Part shown: one piece after another, positions 31,693-40,753 of the stretch
Layout of the letters: the number at the start of each line of letters is the position of its first letter
Position numbering within the stretch: position 1 is the stretch's first letter
IMG/VR virus record: IMGVR_UViG_3300017971_000344
Location: 1-53,582 of that record
Direction: 5' to 3' (one strand)
Length of the DNA stretch: 53,582 nt
Source of the DNA: a virus
Notes under the pieces: generated by a model
Seen by the model: the letters and a program-made list of their open reading frames with translations, nothing else
Databases searched by the model: none
Told to the model about the DNA's origin: nothing
Translations under genes and position numbers: made by a program

Positions 31693-33948
31693 TTGTTCTA
31701 TCCCAAGTACAACTACAGTAACGGACTGATCCGTCCTGCTGGCCGTAAGGTAGCGGCGGTATCTAAAAGTAGATCACGTAGACGTGTTGCTAACATGAGC
31801 GGAGGTGCGGGCGGTTTGATGGGTGCGGGCGGCGGAATGATGTCGGCTTATAGTCCAGTTTATGAGCGTGCTGAAGACCCCACGCTAGCGGAAGAGTTCC
31901 TACCAACCGATACACAGACGCAGAATAAAATCTTCCGCAACATTATCATGTTTGATCCGGTTGCTGGACCGGCCACTGAGTACTGGCGTGATTTGGCTTT
32001 CTCCAAACACGTTCGCTTAGGTGGTATCGAAGACGAGAAGATTCTGCGGTTCTACCAAGACGCTATTGAGTCTAGTGGTATTGAATCCGAGATGCCATGG
32101 CTTCTGAACGACTATTTGACGTTCGGTCGCTTCGTTATGCATATGGATTTTGATGACCAACGTGGATTCTGGACGCAGCTCATCGTTCACGATCTAGACT
32201 TCGTCGAGATCAACGTTCCTCCCTTCCCGTCGGAAGATCCTATCATCAACATCCAACCGACGCACGAACATCGCGACTGGGCTGTATCTCGAGATCCTCG
32301 AGTTATGGAGCAACGAGAAAAATACGACCCTGAAATCATCAAGTTGATGGCTATGGGTGACCCTTACCCATTGCCCGCAGAGCACACGCTGTTTATGGCT
32401 CGTCGAGCTTTCGCTACCGACTACTATGGCACTAGTTATCTGACGCGTATCATTCCATTCAAAATTATGGAGAAGGCGTTGATCGACGCCGAAGTAGCGG
32501 CAGCACGCCGTCGCGCAGGACCCGTATGGGTAATCAATGTGCCCGAGGCTTATGAAGCCGATGAAATCCAGGAAATCATCGACCAGTTCTTCGCAATTGA
32601 GGAAGATCCAATCGGCGGCAAGGTAGCGGTTCGTGAAGGTGTGACTGTATCTCCTATGGGAGGAGGTAAATCGGATTTCTGGACTCTGTCTGATGAATAT
32701 GACTTCCTTCGGTCCGCTAAGCTGAACGCTCTGGGCATCAATGATAGTTTCGCGGATGGGTCAGCCACTTTGGCCTCTATGGAAAAGAACGTTGAACTGT
32801 TTGTTGAGAAGCTCAGAGCCATCAGAACCCACTTCACCGAGAAGGTCATTATCGACAAGATGCTGCGCGGGCTGGCGCGGATTCATGGTTACGCCAAAAA
32901 GCCTGCTACCCAGGTAGCTCATCGGTATCGTATAGCTAAGCGAGAGATTCCAGACTCTGAATTGATCATCCCTACGGTTGAGTGGGATCGCCCTCTAGAG
33001 CCTCATGCTGACTTGGACTACTGGGATCTCCTGGAGCGTCTCGACGCCAAAGGCATCGTGGTGACGAAACGTAAATGGGCTCAAGCGGCTGGCTACGACC
33101 TCGATGAAGCTATTGATGGTTCTGCTGCCGATATGAAAGACCGAGCCAAGCTGTATCAGATTAAGTCCGCACAAGCCAAACAGGCAGAAGACGCAGGGTT
33201 TGACCTTGAAGGTAACATGCTGTCTGGTGGTGAGATAGGCGGCGGGGGTGGATTTGGCGGTGGTCTGTTGGACGATGGTCCTGATTTTGGTGAGTTGGGT
33301 GGTGGCGAAGAAGGCGGACTAGATTTCGGTGGAGAGGGAGGAGGCGGGGAGTTTGAACCAGGGGCTCCTCCGCTCGAGGTAGAATTGCCTGCGGCTGAGA
33401 CGCCTGAAGCTGGGCCTGGTGGTGCTGGTGCCTCTATGGGCCCGTCTCGTTTTTCTACCGAGCGCCCCGAGACCAGATTTCGGTACGCCATGCCTAATGA
33501 CTACCGTGACCTGGAACGCACTCTAGACGCTATTGCGATCTGGAACGATACTGGCCTCGTTGCCGGTATGACCAAACGTAACGTGGCACAGCACCTGGAC
33601 AGAATAGCCCATATGGCACCCACAGACCGAGATAGTAGACGGTTAGATCGTATGCTGCGCAGAGCTGAACTTAACTCGGTTCAGGCTGGGATAGTTCAGT
33701 ACTGTGCCACTCGTTTGGGTTTTGTTCATCGACCGTCAATTGACTCTAACACCATCCGGTTCCTTCAGCATACGTTGGTTGATCAAGCAAACCAGTGCGG
33801 CCTCACCAAGCAGCTGAACAAAGAGTTGGAAGTGCTGACTAGGATTGCTCAGGCTGTTACCAAAACACCTTCAGCCGGTTTACGCAATCTTACTAGCCGA
33901 GATCAACAAAAGGTTCCGGACCATCAGGTACTGACCGGATTGCTTTGA
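31693..33948 (+). CDS. portal protein, 751 aa
   Basis: The central 400 residues fit a T4 gp20-type portal: YWRDLAFSKHVRLGG, LLNDYLTFGRFVMHMDF, a wing region, TSYLTRIIPFKIMEKALIDAEVAAARRRAGPVW as the stem approach, and helices with LNALGINDSF and MEKNVELFVEKLR. Two features are unusual: a Gly-rich insert of about 60 residues (GGGGGFGGG, GGEGGGGEF) around 515-570, and a C-terminal helical domain of about 150 residues after it. The start is a TTG at 31693 behind AGAGG. It lies just after the terminase, as in most tailed phages. Confidence 0.85.
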   Translation: MFYPKYNYSNGLIRPAGRKVAAVSKSRSRRRVANMSGGAGGLMGAGGGMMSAYSPVYERAEDPTLAEEFLPTDTQTQNKIFRNIIMFDPVAGPATEYWRDLAFSKHVRLGGIEDEKILRFYQDAIESSGIESEMPWLLNDYLTFGRFVMHMDFDDQRGFWTQLIVHDLDFVEINVPPFPSEDPIINIQPTHEHRDWAVSRDPRVMEQREKYDPEIIKLMAMGDPYPLPAEHTLFMARRAFATDYYGTSYLTRIIPFKIMEKALIDAEVAAARRRAGPVWVINVPEAYEADEIQEIIDQFFAIEEDPIGGKVAVREGVTVSPMGGGKSDFWTLSDEYDFLRSAKLNALGINDSFADGSATLASMEKNVELFVEKLRAIRTHFTEKVIIDKMLRGLARIHGYAKKPATQVAHRYRIAKREIPDSELIIPTVEWDRPLEPHADLDYWDLLERLDAKGIVVTKRKWAQAAGYDLDEAIDGSAADMKDRAKLYQIKSAQAKQAEDAGFDLEGNMLSGGEIGGGGGFGGGLLDDGPDFGELGGGEEGGLDFGGEGGGGEFEPGAPPLEVELPAAETPEAGPGGAGASMGPSRFSTERPETRFRYAMPNDYRDLERTLDAIAIWNDTGLVAGMTKRNVAQHLDRIAHMAPTDRDSRRLDRMLRRAELNSVQAGIVQYCATRLGFVHRPSIDSNTIRFLQHTLVDQANQCGLTKQLNKELEVLTRIAQAVTKTPSAGLRNLTSRDQQKVPDHQVLTGLL

Positions 33949-33949
33949 C

Positions 33950-33984
33950 TTGACAAAGTCAATCAAACGTTATAGCCTTAGCCT
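33950..33984 (+). promoter_or_regulatory. sigma70 promoter, probably leaderless, with palindrome
   Basis: TTGACA-N17-TAGCCT places the -10 six bases before the ATG of the next gene, so transcription should begin on the start codon. The -35 lies inside TTGACAAAGTCAA (33950-33962), a palindrome that recurs at 41635 and 48298. No ribosome site precedes the ATG. Confidence 0.65.
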
Positions 33985-34635
33985 ATGCAACGTGTTTTTC
34001 AAGAGCTGAACCGGATGGTTCAAGAAGGTGTGGTCGACCAGTATGCCGTAGGTGGCTCAGTTGGTTACATTTGTTACGTCGAACCGTTCTTTACGGAAGA
34101 CATCGACGTGTTCGTGCTGCTTCCACAAACGTCCATCTTGGTTTCGATGGCACCTATCTATGCTTGGGCGGCTAAGCGGGGATTTGAGCCAGACGAAGAT
34201 GCCCTTTTGATTCATGGAGAGAAGGTTCAATTTCTTGTAGCACCTACGACGTTGGAGGAAGAAGCTATTCAGAACGCCAGACAGCTACGTTTGTTTGGCG
34301 AGACGGTTTCGGTGATGTCTCCCGAGTTTCTGGTAGCCACCTCGCTTCGTGCTGGTCGAGCCAAAGACTACGCCAAAATAGAGAAGATGTTGGACGAGTA
34401 CAGCCTTGATGAATCTACATTGATGGATTTGATTACTCGCTTTGGACTTCAAGACCGATGGCAACGCGCTGCGCCTTCAGTCGTTGAGGCAGCTTATCGT
34501 ACGTTGGTAGCTGCTAAGCGGCGGTCTAGAAGACGCGCAGCTCAGCAACCTTTCAGCCTTAAAGCAGCAACACTGATGCGTCTCCGAAAACGAGCAGATC
34601 AGTTGCGAAATATCAGGAATCAACATGTCGACTAA
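33985..34635 (+). CDS. nucleotidyltransferase-like protein (MNT/AbiEii type), 216 aa
   Basis: AVGGSVGYICYVEPFFTEDIDVFVLL (within residues 21-46) has the G-G-x-[AS] turn and DIDVFV metal ligands of minimal nucleotidyltransferases. SPEFLVATSLRAGRAKDYAKI later is the helical signature seen in AbiEii-like and related antitoxin/toxin enzymes. The C-terminus is basic. It is the first gene of the effector-rich block and is apparently leaderless. It probably transfers nucleotides to RNA or a host protein; the substrate is unknown. Confidence 0.72.
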   Translation: MQRVFQELNRMVQEGVVDQYAVGGSVGYICYVEPFFTEDIDVFVLLPQTSILVSMAPIYAWAAKRGFEPDEDALLIHGEKVQFLVAPTTLEEEAIQNARQLRLFGETVSVMSPEFLVATSLRAGRAKDYAKIEKMLDEYSLDESTLMDLITRFGLQDRWQRAAPSVVEAAYRTLVAAKRRSRRRAAQQPFSLKAATLMRLRKRADQLRNIRNQHVD

Positions 34636-35647
34636 ATGTCGGTGTCACGACGACCGTGACGTTGCGGCTGAACGCGACCACGATCAAGAAGACTTCAACT
34701 GGACTGGTTTTGAGGGCTACCAGTGGACCAATGAGTGGTTTGTAGATCAGCGAGGTCCATATTTGACTACCATGATAGCTGAGACAGAACAGTTGGATCG
34801 TCCCACAGCCGACATGATTGCGTTCTTTGAGAAACGAACCAAGGATCACATCAACCGTGTCATCAAGTACATGAAGATGCTGGAGAGCTTTGAAGGGCTA
34901 CGGCGAGACGAGCTGGTTGCGCGAGGACTTCAGCATGACCAGGACAAGTATACAGATCGGGATCTGGTCATCCCGTACATCTGGGTGACTGAGTACCATC
35001 GAGTCAGCAACGAAGACGGTTCCGTACCGGACGACTTACAACGTCAATACGAACTAGCCGGCCAAGCTACCGAGCAGCACGTTCATCAGAATCTTCATCA
35101 CCCGGAAGCTCACGACGATCCAACCGATATGGATCTGTTGGATTTGGTCGAAATGGTGGCTGACTGGTCTGCTATGGCGGAAGAACTAAGCCGAGGTAGT
35201 TGTCGGGAATGGGCTGACGAGAACATCGGAAGCAAGTGGCGGTTCTCTAAAGACCAAGTCGACATCATCTACCGTGCTATCAACTGGATTGAAAACAAAG
35301 GCTCTACTAGGACAAGCTCAATGCGCAAACCACGAAACGCCTCTAATGTGTTAAAGTATAAAGGACATCTATACCGAGCTGCCGTTGAGCCTACTTGGAT
35401 CCAGCGCCTCAAGTCCGGCGTTGACCCAGAAACCAAAACGCACCACAAACACCTATTAAGTGACATCAAAGAGATGCGAGTTCTGTTGGAGCGTTTCTTT
35501 CAGAACCACGGTTCTGTGGTGTTCGACGAAGAGCACATGCAGTTGCTTAGTCAGCTCAAGCAGTTGCTGGCTACATATGAGTACCCAATCAACCTAGTCG
35601 AAACTAAACAAAGTGACGACGATTTTCTACTAGACCTGTTGGAGTAA
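34625..35647 (+). CDS. DUF5662 (HD-like) protein with internal YKG tag, 340 aa
   Basis: Residues 65-210 match the DUF5662 pattern: HINRVIKYM, LVARGLQHDQDKYTDRD, a HVHQNLHHPEAHDD segment and DLLDLVEMVADWSAM, the last with conserved Asp/Glu ligands like HD phosphohydrolases. At residue 243 a linker with RNASNVLKYKGHLYRAA carries the recurring tag, followed by a separate 90-residue helical domain ending in DDDFLLDLL. The architecture looks like two modules joined by a tag, possibly processed in the prohead. Confidence 0.68.
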   Translation: MSTKCRCHDDRDVAAERDHDQEDFNWTGFEGYQWTNEWFVDQRGPYLTTMIAETEQLDRPTADMIAFFEKRTKDHINRVIKYMKMLESFEGLRRDELVARGLQHDQDKYTDRDLVIPYIWVTEYHRVSNEDGSVPDDLQRQYELAGQATEQHVHQNLHHPEAHDDPTDMDLLDLVEMVADWSAMAEELSRGSCREWADENIGSKWRFSKDQVDIIYRAINWIENKGSTRTSSMRKPRNASNVLKYKGHLYRAAVEPTWIQRLKSGVDPETKTHHKHLLSDIKEMRVLLERFFQNHGSVVFDEEHMQLLSQLKQLLATYEYPINLVETKQSDDDFLLDLLE

Positions 35648-35651
35648 ATCG

Positions 35652-35753
35652 ATGCAACGCCGTTCCGCGATTGACTTCAATCTACCAGAGGATCACGTAG
35701 AGCAGGCAGTGATGAGCCGCTGGCCGGGAGTCCGGACAGCATTAAGAGTGTGA
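35652..35753 (+). CDS. small ORF, 33 aa
   Basis: ATG four bases after the previous stop; the TGA overlaps the next start (GTGA). The product is MQRRSAIDFNLPEDHVEQ and a short basic end. It may be a genuine microprotein or a coupling ORF. Confidence 0.4.
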   Translation: MQRRSAIDFNLPEDHVEQAVMSRWPGVRTALRV

Positions 35754-36130
35754 AGTTTCGCTTGTACGAAGTTGGGTTCAAACCGCTTGATTTGCCTCGT
35801 GGTGTATTGCAATATGACGAGAGAGGCAGGACGCGAGTGATCGCTTTGATGGATCAGAAGAGGGGTAAGGTTGTGGTGATGAGTCATAGAGATCGCCAGT
35901 ACGAAAACCTCACTAGGAAGGATACTACGAACATGACTACGACAGCACGATTTAACCGCTTCCAGGAAAGTCAGATTATAGACGAAATCTGGGGTCTTGA
36001 GCAGGACCTGGATCACTTCAATCGACTGCGCGACCAAGGCCGCATTTCAGACGAACAGTGGGATGAAGAAGTAGAGGCAATCCAAGAAGACCTAGACCGG
36101 TTGGAACGAGAACTCCGGCGAGGCCGCTAA
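35750..36130 (+). CDS. unknown protein, 126 aa
   Basis: GTG start overlapping the preceding small ORF. Residues 1-50 are beta-rich (MKFRLYEVGFKPLDLP, TRVIALMDQKRGKVVVM), then MSHRDRQYENL, which loosely echoes the YRG tag, and finally an acidic coiled coil (EEVEAIQEDLDRLERELRRG). An ATG at 35932 could give the coiled coil alone. Confidence 0.55.
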   Translation: MKFRLYEVGFKPLDLPRGVLQYDERGRTRVIALMDQKRGKVVVMSHRDRQYENLTRKDTTNMTTTARFNRFQESQIIDEIWGLEQDLDHFNRLRDQGRISDEQWDEEVEAIQEDLDRLERELRRGR

Positions 36131-36471
36131 TGGCTACCTGGCCGAAAGTATCGGGCCCCGTGCTGGAGGACGTAAATCAAAATCCTTCAGTGCAGCAGCT
36201 GGTGTCTGAAATGATCGCTGCTACTCGAGAGTACATCGACGAGTGGGACGCCGAGTTAACCGCGTTGGCGACGAGTGCTGCACAAGGTGATGCCGTCGTA
36301 GCGTTGATCGAGATGGCCACCTCAGTTCAGGAAGTAGCAGAGCAGCTACAGCGCTTTCGTCTGGAGGGCATCGAACTACAGATGACCGGTATAGCGGAAT
36401 TCCTACAGCGGTCCGAAGAGGCATACCAGGATATGAAGCAGCAGGCTGATGATGCTGGTGAAGGCGTGTAG
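36130..36471 (+). CDS. helical protein, 113 aa
   Basis: Begins at the TAATG overlap with the previous gene. It is almost wholly alpha-helical with heptad spacing and no recognised domain. The end is followed closely by the ParB-like gene. Confidence 0.6.
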   Translation: MATWPKVSGPVLEDVNQNPSVQQLVSEMIAATREYIDEWDAELTALATSAAQGDAVVALIEMATSVQEVAEQLQRFRLEGIELQMTGIAEFLQRSEEAYQDMKQQADDAGEGV

Positions 36472-36475
36472 AGTT

Positions 36476-36811
36476 ATGAACCAACGTCAACTAGAGCAGC
36501 TGCCCATTGATGAACTCGACCGTATGGCGTTTGGGGTCACGCAAGGTATCCAGCAGCTGCCGATCGATCAGATCCAAATCAAGTACCAAGACGATTTCGA
36601 GAACGCTTTGGACTACGTCGAAGACTGCCTTGACTGCTACGTAGATGCGTTGGATGAACCTGTTGAGGTTTCGTTGGAGCGTGGTGTCTATTGGCTAGAG
36701 GATGGACACCATCGTTACGTAACGGCGGTTGGTCTGGGGAACGATACCATTTTGGCCGACCTGACGATCAAAGATAATCCGATACGGGTGTTGACTAGGC
36801 CGGCTCAGTAA
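36476..36811 (+). CDS. ParB/sulfiredoxin-like domain protein, 111 aa
   Basis: LEQLPIDEL, then EPVEVSLERGVYWLEDGHHRYVTAVGLG, matches the ParB/Srx fold, whose DGxHR motif binds nucleotide phosphates. The protein consists of this domain only, so it may be a small kinase- or CTPase-like effector rather than a partition protein. The ATG at 36476 is chosen because upstream starts overlap the preceding gene. Confidence 0.65.
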   Translation: MNQRQLEQLPIDELDRMAFGVTQGIQQLPIDQIQIKYQDDFENALDYVEDCLDCYVDALDEPVEVSLERGVYWLEDGHHRYVTAVGLGNDTILADLTIKDNPIRVLTRPAQ

Positions 36812-36822
36812 TAGGCACTCCG

Positions 36823-37701
36823 ATGAACACTAAACTCAAACAAGCGTATCAGGAACTTCAGCAACAATACGGTCCTATGGTTGTGTACGAAGACAACGAC
36901 GATTGGGCTGAAGTGGCGCTGGACGAAAACGAAACCGGGCAATCTGATGAATTTGTCTTGGTACACGATCCCCAAGCGTACGCAGCAAGTGAAGCCAGTA
37001 CAGAAGAGCTAGAGAAGCTTTGGCTTGACCGTAACAAAGAGTCTGCTGTCGAAACTGCAAGAACACTCTGCTTTGAGAACGCTGTGGCGGATTCTTGGTC
37101 TTCTGCTTTGAGGGATATGGAAAGAGGCTATTCGGATGAGTTTGTTCGTTACTGGTATGACGTCACAACGGTAGAGAAAAATGGCGTACCGAACGTACTA
37201 TCAGTCTTAGCAGACTACGCCAGCGAAAACCCAGATTATTGGGTTGAGGGACTCAAGAAGCCCAAACAGAGACTGCGTAAACGGTACAAAGGTGACAAGG
37301 ATCCGGTGCTTACGGGACCTACCGATGAAGAGTGGAATCAGATGTCGATGGAAGACCGACTTGATGCTGCCAAGTACCCTAAACCAACAGCAGCCAATAT
37401 ACGCTGGGGAATCAAAGAGTGGCGTCGTATTTTGGAGGAGCGAGGCAAGGCAGGAGACCTCGAGCTGACCGACAGCAGCTACAAACAAGCAGCAGACTAC
37501 GCTGAATGGAGTTGTGCTAACTACTCCGAAGACGACTTACTGGACAACTTCGGTGAGAATCTTCTTCCCTATGATTGGCGCGATGACGTAGCTGAGTATC
37601 TTGCAGGTACGTCAGATGCGGATGCTCTGCAGCTGACCTACGCACGGGATTTTGATGTTCAACGTACTCCGTCGGGTGTTTACTGGTGGCGAATTGAGTA
37701 A
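36823..37701 (+). CDS. unknown protein, 292 aa
   Basis: It is acidic and tryptophan-rich with no recognised motif. Several helical segments and a C-terminal beta hairpin (YARDFDVQRTPSGVYWWRIE) can be seen. It lies directly before the large tagged protein at 37706. Confidence 0.62.
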   Translation: MNTKLKQAYQELQQQYGPMVVYEDNDDWAEVALDENETGQSDEFVLVHDPQAYAASEASTEELEKLWLDRNKESAVETARTLCFENAVADSWSSALRDMERGYSDEFVRYWYDVTTVEKNGVPNVLSVLADYASENPDYWVEGLKKPKQRLRKRYKGDKDPVLTGPTDEEWNQMSMEDRLDAAKYPKPTAANIRWGIKEWRRILEERGKAGDLELTDSSYKQAADYAEWSCANYSEDDLLDNFGENLLPYDWRDDVAEYLAGTSDADALQLTYARDFDVQRTPSGVYWWRIE

Positions 37702-37705
37702 CGAT

Positions 37706-40321
37706 ATGATCAAATTCCGCGGACACCTATATCGAGCTGCCTACACGCCAGCGCCGCTTAGCCTCAAAATCAGCAAACGCAAGTCCGATTTGGCACGTAA
37801 GAGCTTGATTGGCTTCTTGGCTCAACTAGATGGAGAAGCAGCCGGTAAATTGGCTGAGTGTTGTTTGTGGAAGCTACCGACGCTACGCAACCTGCTGAGC
37901 TTCCTGGTTCGTGATTGGAATCGTACGCTTGACGATGACATTATGTCGTCAACTTCATTGAGTCAGATCATCAACCAGTTTGATTTGTACGGTCAGTACT
38001 CCGAGTACGAACAGCGTATTCTGCAGCAGTTCCAAGATCTCGTAGAAGACGCCAACGACAATTACTACGAAGTGGACCTGCTGGACCACCGGTGGGACGA
38101 CATCGAAGAGGCTTACGATTATGACAACGGTGAGGGGAGTTTCGCCGCAGAGGCAGCTCCCGTCCTCCGCAACCTCACCAAACTACCCTCATGGCTCAAG
38201 GCCTACCGACAGTTCATTGATGACTTGCGTGCTACTTTGGAGTGGCAACAGCACAAGTCCAGAAGTTATTTGCAGCAAGGGGCTGAAGACCCGCATCCGC
38301 CGGGTGTAGAAGATTTGGAGTTGGTGTGGCACGCCACTACTGCCTATAAACCCATCCTCGAGCAAGGCTTCAAAACGCGCTCGGAGTTAGGTGGTCAGGG
38401 TGGTCTCGGCGGTAGCATGAGCACCACCGGCATACAACAAGAAGGTATCTCGTTCACCGGTAACGAAGAAGTTGCACGGTCGATTTTGGAATCGTTCTGG
38501 GATATGGCGGAGTTGCTACAAGGACCTCGAGACAAAACTACCCTGATGGCTTTCGCCCGCAGGCTAGAGATTCCCGAAGATACGATTCAGAAGTACATTC
38601 CCCAACTTTACCGTATGGACGAAGACGAGCAGCTGAGTCCACGAGATACTTTTGACATCGTCCGCAACATCATCGGTCAGGCGAGTGTCTTGGGTACGTA
38701 TTACGATCCCGTGTACCTGCTGGAAGAAGGAACCGTCGACACCTTCATGCGTTTGAAGCCTAACGACACTGGCGTCATCGAAGCCATCATCGACACTACC
38801 AAACCAGACGCTAGATACTTCCGGTCGATGGATGAGTGGCGCGTACCGCTTGACGCCATCGTCAGCTATGGTCCAGTAGGTAGCCAGCAACTACCCAGAA
38901 GCGCGTCGGCGATTCAACGACAAGCCGCCAATCCAGCACAGGACGAGGCATTCAGACGTCAAGCCGTACAGGCGTACGAAGAGCTAATCCGGCGCGCAAA
39001 CCAAAAGCAAGCCAAGCCGGTCAAAGCTACCGGCGAAGACATTGGACCAGACGGCAGAATAGTTGCCTGGTCGATAGACAACCTGGAAGCTGGGTTGAAC
39101 GTCCAACTGCGTCCCCGCCCCGCCGGCAGTCAAACCAACGGACAGTATATCCACAGTAAGTTTGGTCCATCTACTATCATTCTGTACAACGGTGACCCGC
39201 AAGGTGATTTCTGGCGCAGCGATGTAGACCACCAACTGATGCTACTACCATATGCCTTGTCCCGTCGTACGTTTGTTCATGAGTACATTCATGCGTTGGA
39301 TTGGAAGCGTGCTCCCCATATCGGATATGGCGGACACAAAACTATCGGCGAAATGGACGACCAGGAGTATGCTGCCTACCTGTCGGAGCCGGCTGAGTTC
39401 AATGCATGGTTCCAGTCGTTTGCGAATGAAATCGAACGCGAGATAAATGTCTTTGTCGACAAAGTGCCATCGAATATGTGGCCTGACCATATGAAGGTGA
39501 CGAACGCGTTCGTCACCTGGTTCATGCGGTCATTTAAGCACAATGGCTGGCGTATCGATATCTTGCCGGCAAAGATCCAACGCAAGATCCAAAAGCGGCT
39601 GGCTCAGATGTTTCAACACGTTTGGCGTGATCCTGAGCCCGATCAGTTCGATATTCAGAAGTATCTAGCTAGCATGAACGAGCAGCTGTGGGCCATCATG
39701 GAGATGCGGGTAGAGCGGCTGGACTACATGGATGACCCTGATGGTGTAGAGACACGGTTTGATCAATTCATCGGCAGTTCCTTTGAGGAGTTCCTGTCCA
39801 TACACGGAAGTTACCTCGATAAACTCCAAGGTAGTCAGCTTCTGGCTGCCAAAACTGGACTGAGGGAATTGTACCGACAGTTGCAACAAGAACGAGACGG
39901 GGTGGTGCAGGCGGGTCGTAGAAAGAAAACTACCGCTGCTTACTATCGTCAATACGAACCAGGTGCGTTAACACATCGGCGACACTCACCGAGGTTGTCG
40001 GACTATGTTGTGTTGTTTACCGACGACGAAGAACGAAACCAGCACTACGGCGACCACGTTTGGACATTAAATACTGATCTGCCTGAAGTTCCTGACTACA
40101 TCATTGAGTTTGCTGCCGACTATTACGATGTTGACTTGAAAGAAGCCGAAGAGTTAGTCGACCCACCCAACATAGTAGACTCGGCCGGTGCGTGGGACGA
40201 TCCTGAGTTTGTTTATGCAGTGTGGGAACAGTTTGAGGAGCCCGGCTACCGCACCTACGATGGGGCTGTCGTTCTGGACAAAGAAGCGGTTCAGCTGGAG
40301 TATCGGTACGACGAAGACTAA
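37706..40321 (+). CDS. tagged multidomain polyvalent-like protein, 871 aa
   Basis: The ATG at 37706 gives the tag MIKFRGHLYRAAYTP. After a helical region, residues 205-395 contain LVWHATTAYKPILEQGF and GISFTGNEEVARSI, the layout of ADP-ribosyltransferase-like folds (H-x-T, then a strand plus helix). A linker with LPRSASAIQRQAANP follows. The next domain has FVHEYIHALDW (HExxH, His about 525) with a downstream Glu-rich helix, a zinc metallopeptidase. The final 120 residues (YYRQYEPGALTHRR onward) are acidic and unrecognised. Tag, ART-like, then HExxH is the same order as in the 1128-residue protein at 44173. Both resemble proteins delivered with phage DNA. Confidence 0.65.
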   Translation: MIKFRGHLYRAAYTPAPLSLKISKRKSDLARKSLIGFLAQLDGEAAGKLAECCLWKLPTLRNLLSFLVRDWNRTLDDDIMSSTSLSQIINQFDLYGQYSEYEQRILQQFQDLVEDANDNYYEVDLLDHRWDDIEEAYDYDNGEGSFAAEAAPVLRNLTKLPSWLKAYRQFIDDLRATLEWQQHKSRSYLQQGAEDPHPPGVEDLELVWHATTAYKPILEQGFKTRSELGGQGGLGGSMSTTGIQQEGISFTGNEEVARSILESFWDMAELLQGPRDKTTLMAFARRLEIPEDTIQKYIPQLYRMDEDEQLSPRDTFDIVRNIIGQASVLGTYYDPVYLLEEGTVDTFMRLKPNDTGVIEAIIDTTKPDARYFRSMDEWRVPLDAIVSYGPVGSQQLPRSASAIQRQAANPAQDEAFRRQAVQAYEELIRRANQKQAKPVKATGEDIGPDGRIVAWSIDNLEAGLNVQLRPRPAGSQTNGQYIHSKFGPSTIILYNGDPQGDFWRSDVDHQLMLLPYALSRRTFVHEYIHALDWKRAPHIGYGGHKTIGEMDDQEYAAYLSEPAEFNAWFQSFANEIEREINVFVDKVPSNMWPDHMKVTNAFVTWFMRSFKHNGWRIDILPAKIQRKIQKRLAQMFQHVWRDPEPDQFDIQKYLASMNEQLWAIMEMRVERLDYMDDPDGVETRFDQFIGSSFEEFLSIHGSYLDKLQGSQLLAAKTGLRELYRQLQQERDGVVQAGRRKKTTAAYYRQYEPGALTHRRHSPRLSDYVVLFTDDEERNQHYGDHVWTLNTDLPEVPDYIIEFAADYYDVDLKEAEELVDPPNIVDSAGAWDDPEFVYAVWEQFEEPGYRTYDGAVVLDKEAVQLEYRYDED

Positions 40322-40325
40322 CTGC

Positions 40326-40360
40326 TTGACATCCTGCCTTTGCCGTGGTATCTTCACGGC
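40326..40360 (+). promoter_or_regulatory. sigma70 promoter, leaderless
   Basis: TTGACA-N17-TATCTT ends seven bases before the ATG at 40361, so the predicted transcript begins on the start codon. No Shine-Dalgarno is present. CGTGG/CCACG-type pairing around the -10 is weak. Confidence 0.75.
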
Positions 40361-40753
40361 ATGGAACACAACTGCCTTTTTTGTAAAAAACCACTCCAAC
40401 AACACGCTACTGATTTCTACAGTTGTGCTGATCCTGCCTGCCCTGCAGCCGACTGCTCGTTCTCCGAAAAAGCTTTGGAACAACTGTTTGGTCAGCCTGC
40501 AGTAAAGGTGTTGCGTCGTAAAGGCTCCGGACCTTCGTCACTTCCTCGGTTGTGTCGCGCTGGATACGAGCCAGATCCACCGCCGGGATGGAATCAGAGC
40601 ATGGCGCTAAAAGCGGAAAGGCGCTTGGAGAAACTATACGACAGTATCGCGTACGCAACTACCAATATCGAATACCACTCAGGCTCTAGTCATCTACGAA
40701 GACTGCTGGAGGACAAACCAGAACTCAAACTCAAGAAGAAGCGGTCCAAATGA
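40361..40753 (+). CDS. small zinc-binding protein, 130 aa
   Basis: MEHNCLFCKKPLQQH, then FYSCADPACPAADC, give a Cys-rich zinc module. The rest is basic, ending in ELKLKKKRSK. It has its own promoter and overlaps the next gene (ATGA). The function is unknown; nucleic-acid binding is likely from charge. Confidence 0.62.
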   Translation: MEHNCLFCKKPLQQHATDFYSCADPACPAADCSFSEKALEQLFGQPAVKVLRRKGSGPSSLPRLCRAGYEPDPPPGWNQSMALKAERRLEKLYDSIAYATTNIEYHSGSSHLRRLLEDKPELKLKKKRSK

